From the NCBI GenBank assembly GCA_004802705.1, contig SGPL01000514.1:1-23629 (forward strand): a DNA stretch of 23,629 nucleotides, given 5' to 3'. Below, in pieces: positions 8,848 through 17,090 of the stretch (its first letter is position 1; each line of letters begins with the position of its first letter). Position numbers and translations under genes: made by a program. The stretch is from Bondarzewia mesenterica (Eukaryota > Basidiomycota > Agaricomycetes > Russulales > Bondarzewiaceae). The notes under the pieces are model-generated. The model was given only the letters and a program-made list of their open reading frames with translations, ran no database searches and had not been told where the DNA came from.

Positions 8848-9204
8848 TGAGGTACAGCCTGTGCATGATTGATAATGTTATACTGATGGTGGATTTCCTG
8901 GTCTCTCTGCATTCAGACATCTGGGTGAATGGGCTGCAAATGTGGGCCAATCAAGCAATTAGCAAAACAAAGAGAATGCAGCTGCATTCATGGAGTGGCA
9001 CGCTCAGGTGCAGAAGGTGATGGAGAAGGGTGGTAACAGTGTGCAGGATTTCTGGGATGTGGACCTGCTGGACAGGATTGATATCATGTACAAACAGATG
9101 CTGGACCACTGCTAGGATGATATAGTGACTGCGAAGCTGTCTATGAGTTAGGCTATGGTAGTATACTAGAATGACATGCTTGGGCAGTGCAAGGAAGGAT
9201 ATGG
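8848..9204 (+). pseudogene. unrecognised gene, right part, in frame with 7818-8536 once the LTR is removed
   Basis: Reading on past the LTR gives DGGFPGLSAFRHLGEWAANV, then ENAAAFMEWHAQVQKVMEKG, VQDFWDVDLLDRIDIMYKQM and DIVTAKLSMS with AMVVY, NDMLGQCKEGYGKG. Stops are TAG or TGA/TAA and several fall where CAG or CAA would fit. LTR plus one duplication is 311 bases, and subtracting it places this frame exactly in phase with the frame at 7818. The region is predicted helical and charged. I do not recognise the family. The frame is lost at the symmetrical repeats that start near 9205. Confidence 0.6.
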
Positions 9205-9355
9205 TAAAGGTCCATCATGATAGATGTGTATTCAAGATGCCGATACAAGTCCATCGCAATGAACTTGTGTCACCGTCATCAACAGATATTGGACATGATA
9301 CACATCCATTGCGATGGACGTGCATGCATGAGGTTGATACAGGTCCACCGCAACA
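9205..9355. repeat. cluster of direct and inverted repeats
   Basis: GTCCATCGCAATG (9249-9261) and CATTGCGATGGAC (9307-9319) are exact 13-bp inverted repeats with a 45-base loop. GATACAAGTCCATCGCAA (9242-9259) recurs as GATACAGGTCCACCGCAA (9336-9353) with two changes, and a looser version starts at 9210 (GTCCATCATGAT). The cluster interrupts the coding-like frames on either side. Confidence 0.7.
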
Positions 9356-9380
9356 GTACATCATGGGCAAGTGATAAGCA

Positions 9381-9614
9381 GCAAAAAAAAAGGCCTTCAA
9401 GAAGTGGTTCAAGAACATGGGCATCCCGAGTGATGCCTTCATTAAATATCTCACATTGACCTCCCTTGTTAAACAGGGCATCAACCTCAGCAAGAAGAGT
9501 GGCGGGTCCCATGGATGTGACTTAAAGGATGCAGAAAATCAAGGAGCATCACATTCTCCAGATGTTCAAGAGGACTGCATGAAATTGGCACCACCTCACA
9601 CGCTCCACTCATAA
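9381..9614 (+). pseudogene. unrecognised coding remnant after the repeat cluster
   Basis: An open frame of about 75 codons reads KAFKKWFKNMGIPSDAFIKY, LTSLVKQGINLSKKSGGSHG, then a polar tail ending LAPPHTLHS. The first half is basic and predicted helical. It may be the C-terminus of the gene at 7818-9204, in a different frame because of the repeats between. No family is recognised. Confidence 0.4.
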
Positions 9615-9780
9615 GTGTGACCTCAACCCCTACATTGCAAACACAATAATCACCTAAAAGGGCCACAAGTGCACATTGGAGGTCCTATGGCAGTCCGCAG
9701 GTGTGCTATCATACCATTTGTTCACCTCTTTGTTATTCTTATTCAGATTTGCACCCATTGTTGTCTTAAAGTGAATCCCT

Positions 9781-10085
9781 ATGGTCGCATAGAGCATGTG
9801 CCTATAGTTCAGCAAGTGCAACATAGGATTGATGAGGCCATGCGAGTTTTGAAAATCTGTGCTCTATGCACTATGATTTGAAGACACAGAACAAGGAACT
9901 GGTCTGTATGGTGATGCTGTGTCTCTGCCTGCTGATTTTTCTGCATTTCACTCCTCTCTCAATCTCATTGATAATCTCACTTGCTCTAAACTCGAGGATG
10001 CTTTCAGGAATGAGGATATCACCAGGACTCACCATCTGGAAGCTCTTCCACCTTTAGATTACACTCAGCACCTCATGTGAGAAAA
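9781..10085 (+). pseudogene. copia fragment D: central gag
   Basis: The DNA matches gag of the larger copia element (14160-13880 on the reverse strand): HRIDEAMRVLK, then a frameshift, SLNLID and KLEDAFRNEDITRTHHLEAL in sequence. This is the UBN2-type gag core of fungal copia elements. The zinc knuckle and protease that should follow are absent; instead the sequence switches near 10085 to integrase. Confidence 0.75.
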
Positions 10086-10094
10086 TGAGAAAAT

Positions 10095-10412
10095 ATGGTC
10101 ATTGACCTACAACTCAACTCTGATGTGAAACCAGATCCCATATGTGAGCCATGTCTAGCAGGCAAGATGCATGCCAATCCATTCCATTCTACAGACTCTC
10201 ATTTCTCTAATCCTCTGAAACTCGTCCACTCTGATCTCCATGGTCCTCTCCCTGTCTCTTCCCACTCTGGCATGCAATATTTCATCTCTTTCATTGATGA
10301 TGCCACCAACTGGAAAGTTGTCTACACCCTTCATCTGAAGAGTCAAGCATTCGAGGCATTCAAGCGCTATAAGCCATATGCTGAGAACACTTCAAATTAT
10401 ACACCTCATGGT
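10095..10412 (+). pseudogene. copia fragment D: integrase N-terminal region
   Basis: An open frame of 109 codons contains ICEPCLAGKMHANPF (the CxxC end of the integrase HHCC zinc finger), then LVHSDLHGPLPVSSHSGMQY with FISFIDDATNWKVVYTL, which holds the first two Asp of the integrase catalytic triad (HSDLHG and FIDDAT). FEAFKRYKPYAENTS follows, after which similarity ends at about 10385. This is the best-preserved integrase piece of the family in the window. The catalytic Glu region is missing. Confidence 0.88.
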
Positions 10413-10418
10413 AAATTA

Positions 10419-10685
10419 ACTTGAAGCCTTAAAGCCTTTAGGTTGTTCCATCCAGATATCTCCTTTCAGCTTACTATAGGGGAAAGCAACTTTAGCATCT
10501 AATTGCTCCATGTCCTAATTGAGGCAAACAGCAAGGTGTAAAGTGATGTGTTAAAATTCAAGCTAAGCAACAGAGGAGTAAGTTTCATTAAAATTGAGAC
10601 CTTGCACCTGTGTGAAGCCTTTGATGACTAAGTGAACCTTGAATCAGGTAGGGTGGCCTTTAAATTCATGTTTAATAGTAAAGAC
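10419..10685 (-). pseudogene. copia reverse transcriptase fragment of a second lineage
   Basis: The minus strand gives VFTIKHEFKGHPT, a TGA, FKVHLVIKGFTQVQGLNFNE with TYSSVA, then after a frame change DMEQLDAKVAFPYSKLKGDI with WMEQPKGFKASS. These are the N-terminal RVT_2 motifs (KARLVAKGFTQ type, then the QLDVKTAFL motif that supplies the first catalytic Asp). The wording differs from the RT at 12173-12391, so this is another copia lineage. It is frameshifted and too short to function. It was found by reading the reverse strand, as no long ORF marks it. Confidence 0.8.
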
Positions 10686-10867
10686 AGATCAACATCAAAT
10701 GATGTTTTAGCCTTTGAGCACAAAGGATTACGAGATAAACTCATATACTATAGTGTTAGATAGAGTCAAGCTGCTGCTACTTTATGGTGGAATTTAAGAT
10801 GTGTTCATATTTACTATATTTACTCCTACAGTAGTACATTTAGACTACCTTCAATTCACAGGGATTA
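10686..10867. other. no gene seen
   Basis: AT-rich, with no family motif on either strand. It may contain worn sequence upstream of the RT fragment. Confidence 0.4.
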
Positions 10868-10972
10868 AAAAAAAAACCCTAAAGATAGCTCAGAAAACTA
10901 AACTGTTAGTGTTGGCCCTTAAGTGGATGGCATTCAGGCATCTCATGCCAGAGTGTGATAATTCATCCCACC
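10868..10972 (+). repeat. ~105-bp repeat, copy 2
   Basis: AAACCCTAAAGATA, AACTGTTAGTGTTGGCCC, TTAAGTGGATGGCATTCA, AGAGTGTGA and TCCCACC occur in the same order as on the minus strand at 4155-4262. It ends about 90 bp from the truncated copia LTR stub, suggesting another element's LTR edge inserted or recombined here. Confidence 0.75.
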
Positions 10973-11063
10973 CCCTTATTTGCGATGCATTTATAGATCT
11001 ATCAGCTCCTTGACCTTGAAGGAGGTACAATTCTTACAGAAGGATTAAAAGCTTCCCTTCATT

Positions 11064-11149
11064 CAATGGAAATATGATGAATCAATGAAGAGATGAAATA
11101 AAATCGGAAAAATACCCAATAAAATGCCACAACATCAATCAAATCAACG
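11064..11149 (-). repeat. copia 3' LTR stub (first 86 bp only)
   Basis: The minus strand reads CGTTGATTTGATTGATGTTG, then GTGGCATTTTATT, CCGATTTTATT and CATTGATTCATCAT. This matches the first 86 bases of the LTRs at 5378 and 8537, with the terminal TG changed to CG. Beyond 11064 the match ends, so the 3' LTR has been truncated. It directly follows the polypurine tract of the element to its right. Confidence 0.85.
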
Positions 11150-11173
11150 CCCCCCCCTCCCCCCCCTCCCCCC
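11150..11173 (-). other. polypurine tract of copia element B
   Basis: On the minus strand this is G6-A-G8-A-G8, ending directly at the LTR start (11149). A purine run immediately upstream of the 3' LTR is where plus-strand DNA synthesis is primed in LTR retrotransposons, so the position fits exactly. It is unusually G-rich. Sequence accuracy in such runs is often poor, so the exact length is uncertain. Confidence 0.8.
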
Positions 11174-11174
11174 G

Positions 11175-11616
11175 ATGAGCCATCTCTCTGAATCCAAACA
11201 TCACCGCCATGGTGAGAACATCTGCAATGATCTCCTCTGTAGGAATAATATATAGTGGTTGACTGACACCAGCTTCCACCTGGTCATGGAGCCAAAAGAA
11301 CCTCAAGTCCAAGTGCTTCATCCTCTCATGATGCTCTGAGTTCTTTGCCACACTGCTCACAGATTCGTTGTCAGTGCGAAGGATGGAAGAGCCCTTGGAG
11401 AACTGACAGCACCTGTGCCAATGTGAAGCACATATCCAGCAAAATCAGCGCAGTGTGCCTTGCAGATAGTGAACCAAGTGTTGGCAGCCTTTCAATGAGT
11501 GATCCCACAGAAGGAATTGAAGCGGCAGATTGTAGAGATGGCATGAGCAATATCAGAGCGAGTGGACATGGCCAGAAAGAGCAGAGAACTGACAGCTGAG
11601 ATGTATGGCACTTTGT
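11175..11616 (-). pseudogene. copia B: RNase H domain
   Basis: After the RT, the minus strand gives YISAVSSLLFLAMSTRSDIA in one frame, and further on SSVAKNSEHHERMKHLDLRF with ADVLTM near 11200. These match the copia RNase H end (VxNPxxHxRxKHIDxRxHFxR and the ADxLTK box). The Lys of ADVLTK is Met here. The two parts are in different frames and stops lie between them. Confidence 0.8.
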
Positions 11617-12391
11617 TCATGTGCTCCTTGGTGGACACTTCAGAAGAGAGTCACACTCCAGTAGGATGGGCATCTTGACAGGACTAGAATCATCAAAACT
11701 GTAGCGCTGTACCATGTCAATGATGTACTGGCATTGGGATCGATACAGACGACGATTAGGGCCATCCCTGATGATTTCTATGCCAAGGAGTGAAGTGCTG
11801 GGACCTAGATCGCACAGACGAAAGATGGAGGCGAGTTCTGCAATGATTGTGTCCAAAATCTCTGCAGAGTTGGACGCAAATGTGCAATCATCAACAAAGA
11901 CAAGCCAGAATGACCTTGACATATCCTTAGCAACGACATAGATGCTATTGTCCGAGTAGATCTGCTTGAAGTTCATCCCCTCAAGCACACCCTTCAGTTT
12001 CTGATACCACAGCCTGGACGCTTGCTTGAGACCATAAAGCCCCTTCTTCAGCAGACAGACATGATCTGGTTCTCCTCACTCAAATCCTTCAGGCTGCTCC
12101 ATGTAGACTCCAGTGTCGAGTTCCCCATTGATAAATGCGTGAGGGATGTTGACAGAATGTAGGTGGAAGTCTTCAACACAGAGAGCAAGAATGGTGCAAA
12201 TGGCGGTGAATTTGGTGGTAGGAGCGAAGGTTCGAAATAGTCAAAGCCAGGATGCCGACTGAAGCCTTGTAGCGATCTAGAGTGCTGTCCGTGTTTCGTT
12301 TGACCTTGAAAACCCAGCGAGAACCGTTCGCTTTGTGATCAGGAGGCAGTGGAATGATCTCCTCAGTGCCATTGCGAGCATGAGTGTCCAT
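11617..12391 (-). pseudogene. copia B: reverse transcriptase (RVT_2)
   Basis: The first block is NGTEEIIPLPPDHKANGSRW with VFKVKRNTDSTLDRYKA (12290-12380). After a frameshift near 12255 one frame runs from about 12236 to 11617: TKFTAICTILALCVEDFHLH, HAFINGELDTGVYMEQPEGF, a single TGA (12076-12078), LLKKGLYGLKQASRLWYQKL, then VFVDDCTFAS, the catalytic xVDD box at about 11889-11897, and LGPSTSLLGIEI. This enzyme copies element RNA to DNA. Apart from one frameshift and one stop the domain is well preserved. Confidence 0.92.
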
Positions 12392-12409
12392 TTCCTCCTG
12401 TGCCTGCCA

Positions 12410-12830
12410 TCAAAGCCTCTGCAACAATTTCTCTCCATCTGATATAACAGGCTCCTCTAGTGAGCTTGAAGCATGGTCATGGTCGTCTTCAACCACTGAA
12501 GTCGATTTTAAGGGTTTGACCTGCCACCAGCCACCGGGTGTACGTTTCTGACGAGTGTTGTAGCACAAAACAGTGGATTCTGGATCAGGTTGAGGAGAAT
12601 TGATGACAATGGGAGGCAAAATGGGTCTTGGCACCAGGGAAGTAGCGCTCATCGAAATCAGCGCATTCAGCTATGATAACCTTCCTGGTCATGGCATTGT
12701 AGAATTGCCATCCTTTGTAGCCATCTGGATACCCAATAAACACACACTTCTTCATATGAGATCCCAAACTGCCTCGCTTATCCTTCTGCAAATGCACATA
12801 GCGGTACATCCCTGGACTTGAAGGTGATCA
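12410..12830 (-). pseudogene. copia B: integrase C-terminal motif and linker to RT
   Basis: MYRYVHLQKDKRGSLGSHMK with KCVFIGYPDGYKGWQFYN (about 12690-12809) is the segment that follows the integrase core in copia polyproteins; the same motif is in fragment A at about 4910-4991. After a frame change, TRQKRTPGGWWQVKP (about 12510-12560) and an acidic, Ser/Glu-rich stretch form the linker leading to RT. Confidence 0.85.
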
Positions 12831-13330
12831 TATTCAGCTTTGCACAATGCCAGACCTCGTAAGGAGTGATGCCCTGAGTATGGAGGTAGACAAGCGATTC
12901 CAGACATGGACGAAAGATGCCAAAGCTTCACCCAGAAAGACAGAGGCAAATGCAACTCGTGAAGCATTATAGTAAGGGCTTCAATGATGGTGCGATTGGC
13001 TCGCTCTGCCACACCATTCTGATGAGCTGGTTTCGTACTGTGGGCCTCCTGACGATCCCATGGTTATCGCAAAACTGGATCCACTCATTGAACATGTATT
13101 TCCACCCTTGTCATCCTGTGTGGAATTCACCTTGAAGCCAATGGCATTTTCTCAGCATATGTCTTATAGTGCTTGAATGCCTCGAACGTTAACTCTTCAC
13201 ACAAAGGGTGTAGTCAACTTTCTAGCTAGTGGCATCATCAATCAGAGTGATGAAATATTGCATGCTGGAGTGGGAGGAGACAGGGAGAGGACCATGGAGA
13301 TCAGAATGGACAAGTTCCAACTGATTAGAG
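12752..13330 (-). pseudogene. copia B: integrase catalytic core
   Basis: In order on the minus strand: LVHSDLHGPLPVSSHSSMQY and LIDDATS (13222-13330; first two catalytic Asp), then, in another frame, QFCDNHGIVRRPTVR and AERANRTIIEALTIMLHELH with LPLSFW (12930-13080; the Glu of the triad is in AERAN). The zinc-finger part ahead of it is mostly gone: only a trace (HANPFPSTHS-like sequence near 13350) remains. At least two frameshifts break the domain. Confidence 0.85.
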
Positions 13331-13465
13331 CAGCGAGAGTGTGTAGAAGGGAATGGGTTGGGATGATGCCAAAGGGAGGAGTCAAGGGGAAGAGTAGTGG
13401 CAGGTTGGGCAAACACTGTGATGGGGCAGTTGACCCTTGCAAAAAANNNGTGCAGTTGAAATTGT

Positions 13466-13780
13466 TCACAGCAGCACAGAACCAGACAGAGTTGCAAGAT
13501 GCACAGGAATGACGTGTGGCTTGTAATTCCATAGCCAGTGATGATAGGGAGTCATATGAGACGTGGACCCTGTGTCTGCATTCCAATCAACATCAGCATC
13601 GAGTTGGATGGGCGATAGAGGATCAGGGGGGGTGTGTGAAAGGAAGGAAGACTTGCACTGCCAGTGAACTGTATGGTGCCAGAATTGAGCTTGGGAGCCT
13701 CCTGAACCGTGTTGGCCTGAGAGGGCTTGCCCTGAACCTGCTGGTTGATGCGCTTGAATCACATGTCTTCTGTGTGGCAT
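13466..13780 (-). pseudogene. copia B: aspartic protease region
   Basis: The open frame ends with DADVDWNADTGSTSHMTPYH, whose ADTGS (catalytic Asp codon 13574-13576) is the active-site motif of the copia protease, followed by the family's SxHMTP signature. The first half of this frame is a shadow of gag in the wrong frame. A run of A and three Ns at 13441-13449 disrupts the region between protease and integrase. Confidence 0.85.
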
Positions 13781-14443
13781 TCATGCCACAGAAGTCGCAC
13801 TTGAACTACTGCCTAGATCTCTTCGCCTTCTTTCCTCCTCCAGGAGCACTGGAGGATGCCACAAAGGCCTGAGTCAAATCAGAAAGTGGAAGAGCCTCCA
13901 GATGACAAGTCCTAGTGATGTTCTCATTGCTAAATGCATCCTCGAGTTTGGAATGAATGAAATGATCGATGAGATTGAGAGAGCAGCGAGATGGATCGAA
14001 ATCAGTAGGCAGACACCACAGCATCACCATACAGACCAATTCTTCATACTGTGTCTTTAAATCATAGTCCACAGGGCGCAAATCTTTCAAAATGCGCATG
14101 GCCTCATCGATCCTATGAATGAGGGACTGCAAAGACTCATCCTCCTTCTTCCTGATCAAAATAGGTCCTCCAACGCATTAAACCGCGATCCAGCTGGCTT
14201 CTCATTGAAAGTTGATTCCAGCTTCGCCCACATTGCAATGGGATCATCCCAAGCCATCCAAATCACCCCTGCAGCTCTATCCACAGACAAAATAATCGCA
14301 CCTGCAGCCTTCTGCTGATTCCAGCTTCTGCATGGCAAGACTGTCATCTATAGGAAAACCTGAGTAGGTCTAGGCAATGAAGCAGGTTTGTTTGCACTTT
14401 TGGGTTGTTTGTTGTTCCCATCTGCACTTGAGAACCACTTCAT
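13740..14443 (-). pseudogene. copia B: gag (UBN2-type) with zinc knuckle
   Basis: A plausible start is the ATG at 14441-14443, giving MKWFSSADGNNKQPKSANKP; a TAG follows at about 14350. Further on, IILSVDRAAGVIWMAWDDPI, AMWAKLESTFNEKPAGSRFN, then after a frame change LIHRIDEAMRILKDLRPVDY, ENITRTCHLEAL and QAFVASSSAPGGGKKAKRSR. The knuckle follows as FKCDFCGMN (13780-13800) with its second half damaged. Gag packages the element RNA. Fragments C and D are shorter copies of the same gene. Confidence 0.87.
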
Positions 14444-15454
14444 CACGTGACAATGTGCAGCTGCCAAGGATGATGAAGTTGTGCTGCTGATACTGCAAAT
14501 AATCAAAATTCACAGACTCTTAGTCAATGGGAACAGGAAAATGGACATGATACAGATTGGATGCATTATTGAGACACACAATAGCCACAGAAAGGTGAAA
14601 TGATGAGGATTCACACATAATAAGATACAAATCTGATGAAATTGGTACTGCTTGTAAAGTTCCACTGTATACTAGTCTTCGCCATAGGATTACAGCAACA
14701 GGAGCACAGACAAATGCAAGTAGATCATCCGAGAATGCTGAAATTGGCATTTGGACCACTTCAATGCTACAACTACATTGATCTTTGCTCGATATTACAT
14801 GGCATTGACTTCCTCTAGTGATCTCAATACTACCTCTGCTGCAGTATCTTCCACTTCTATGCAATCTGCAGATAACCCCTCTCAATGCTTTTACTGTGGC
14901 TGTCCACAATGTTTAAATCATGATCAGCACAATTGCTCAAAATTGACTTAATCTCAGCACAACTTGTGTTATGAATCTCAACTTGCTACAGGATTATCCC
15001 ACCTAGGGATCCCTCTCTATTGATTTCAAATTCATTTGAAAATGCTCATCTCGAGTGCTCCATTCATCCTCATTCTGCTTTTAATCCCTCTATGGCCAAA
15101 TTGCCTTGAACTGCACCTATTCATTAATCTTGCACATCCAGTTCTCATAAATTTGAGCTACTTGTGAATTTTAGACATTCTGATCCTGATCCAATGGATT
15201 TTCATGCAACTGATGATCTAATTTCAAATTCTACCATTGTAAGTTGCACTTGATATAGCTTCACACTTACGCTCACTTAACATCTCTAGTCATGCTCATT
15301 TGCTATCACTAATAATCTTGAGGGAAGCAATGACACATCTCTGTCAATGCCAGTAAGACGCAACAGCACTTGTTAACCACCATATGTCCCCACAATTTAT
15401 ATCTGATATCAACCATCTACTAATCATTACATCCAGTCTTTCTGAACCTACCAA
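14444..15454 (+). other. no clear gene; one cysteine-rich ORF
   Basis: No copia LTR is found here although one would be expected to the right of element B. A plus-strand ORF (14751-14951) has a Ser/Thr-rich run then CFYCGCPQCLNHDQHNC, a knuckle-like Cys/His cluster whose spacing (CX2CX7HX4C) is not standard. It could be an N-terminal piece of the transposase remnant that becomes recognisable from 15455, but this is only a guess. Confidence 0.25.
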
Positions 15455-17090
15455 TTCATCTTTGCTAACTCTCCACAAATCATGACACTTATGAATACAT
15501 CAGTTCAAATCCAGGCCTTAGCAATGATAAAGCATTATGAAACTTCATCCGCCTAGAGGATGGCACACAGTAGGCATACCACAGTGCATAGGTTATTGCC
15601 ACTCATCAATAGATGCCTAGAACTGTTGATGGTTCCCCCCCCCCCAATCTCACTAAGAAGTTCTCCAGTAGATACAAATGCTGGGAATTTCTTTACTACT
15701 TTTTTGAAATAGATCCTGCCTTGCTCTATGGGATTCTTCTCAATAGATATTAGTGAAACTACTGCAAGTTGACTGCCACTACTATTCATATTATTTGTCA
15801 AAAGATAATTTCACATTATGACATGCTCAAGTCACACATGCTCATCACAAATTTTAAATGAGAATTGGAGCAGATTTACATTCAGCACCAGGTATTATGA
15901 CTTCACTTCATTCCTCAATGTTTCCATGTGATCACTCATTTTAATGCTACCTTTTGTACGGGACCATCTGGTGGAACTTCACAATTTACTCTGGAGTGCA
16001 CTATTGAAGACCTTGGTGCCGAAATCAAGCAGCACTCGAACCCTTTCTCTAATCTTGCTCAACATGCTTTTCATCATGCTCAAATGAACAGCCTCAAGGC
16101 AATGCTCTCAAGATCTCAAGCCAGACAACTCAATCATCTTTCAGCACACACCTAGTCACAACCTCAGTGATGGATTTTTTTTTACTCCATTCTCGAGAGT
16201 CTCATTTTACAGATGTTTATGTGTATGAGTGGAAGATTGTTAAAGGTTATCTGAATCACATCAAAGCATCTGTAGAAGATAAAGACCATTAAGCACACGA
16301 GGGATGTGTTCAAAGATGGGCTCATGTATGGTTATTCAATAGACAGATTGTATGCACCAGATGGAAAGAAGCTCCTTAAAATGCGACTCAATTCTTTTAT
16401 TTTATCAAGGTGAGTGTATATTAAACAAATCAATCTTTCAGACTCAGCTGACATATCAAATTTAAATTTAGTTTGCGTCAAGTGAGAATGAGGTGAACTA
16501 TGCTGAAGTCCTCTATTTTTTTCAATTATCCATCAACAAACAGAAGCATACCCTTGTTATAGTTTCACTATTCTCTCTGATAGATGATGCTATATTTGAG
16601 GCATCCTTAGAGGCAGTCAGGGTATGTAAGCCATTATATGATGATAGTCTCACACTCATCAATATCAAGAAAATATCAAGCACTGTTTGTATACCTCCAC
16701 ATTTTTCAGTTCCAATAGAACATTCTAAGCTAACAATTCACATTGTCTCACTATCCTTTTGTTCTCTTGAAACATCTGACAATATCTCTATCTTGATCAC
16801 CTTCTCAATCATCTGTTCCGTTATTTGCTAAGGCATACACCAAGCTTCTTGCTGCCTCCAAATTTGATATGATAGCAACTGATACTATGAACATGAATAA
16901 AACATCCTCATATACAACTTTACATTCTATAGAAACTAGTAGCGCTTATTAGTCTGTTACCTTTTGTAGAGGCAAACAGTGTAACTATACCTGTAGTAAA
17001 TACTACTTTTTTGGTTGAAGACTACTAAAACTATATGCTCGACAGAGTAGCTCTTCATCCCCTCAATTAAGTTGTGTTATGGTAAACAGT
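15455..17090 (+). pseudogene. decayed DNA-transposon protein, CACTA/Tnp2-like C-terminal half
   Basis: Motifs in order: HDTYEYISSNPGLSNDKAL, RLLPLINRCLELLMV, a frame change at the C11 run (15635-15645), YKCWEFLYYFFEIDPALLYG, ELEQIYIQHQV, LHFIPQCFHVITHF, TGPSGGTSQFTLECTIEDLG and AEIKQHSNPFSNLAQHAFHH in one frame (15673-16155), then RWAHVWLFNRQIVCTRWKEA and, beyond an intron, NEVNYAEVLYFFQLSINKQK. This matches my memory of a large, poorly named Agaricomycete family found in CACTA-type (Tnp2) transposases, whose C-terminus has a TGP..QFTLE..IGNLG..I.Q.SNP.ANL pattern and a later W(A/V)RLRLPNGQ motif. The catalytic half is not recognisable upstream. Stops at four or more sites show that it is dead. 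The family assignment is from pattern memory. Confidence 0.6.
16410..16471 (+). other. spliceosomal intron in the transposase remnant (62 nt)
   Basis: Donor AAG|GTGAGT, acceptor TTTAG, and a CTGAC branch-like site at about 16447-16451. Joining the flanks keeps the frame exactly (phase 0), connecting FFYFIK to FASSENEVNYAEV. Length and signals fit short basidiomycete introns. Confidence 0.65.

Larger units (their letters stand above)
11064..14443 (-). mobile_element. Ty1/copia element B, 5'-truncated and decayed
   Basis: Reading the minus strand, gag begins near 14443 and is followed by zinc knuckle, protease, integrase, RT and RNase H, the polypurine tract and a 3' LTR stub. Integrase upstream of RT defines the copia order. 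Integrase and gag pieces match fragments A, C and D elsewhere in the window, so all come from one family. No LTR match is seen to the right of 14443, and the 3' LTR is cut short. Several frameshifts and stops make it non-functional. Confidence 0.9.

Noticed and set aside
13222..13872. Plus-strand ORFs over copia element B (13177-13512, 13516-13872, 12600-12821, 11714-11941)
   Set aside because: Shadows of the minus-strand gag, protease, integrase and RT.
15505..15516. tRNA B box (GTTCAAATCC)
   Set aside because: It lies inside the transposase remnant's coding frame, and I could not find a matching acceptor stem or A box.
15635..15645. C11 run as a polypurine tract of a minus-strand element
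   Set aside because: It falls inside the plus-strand transposase frame and only causes a one-base shift; no LTR start adjoins it.
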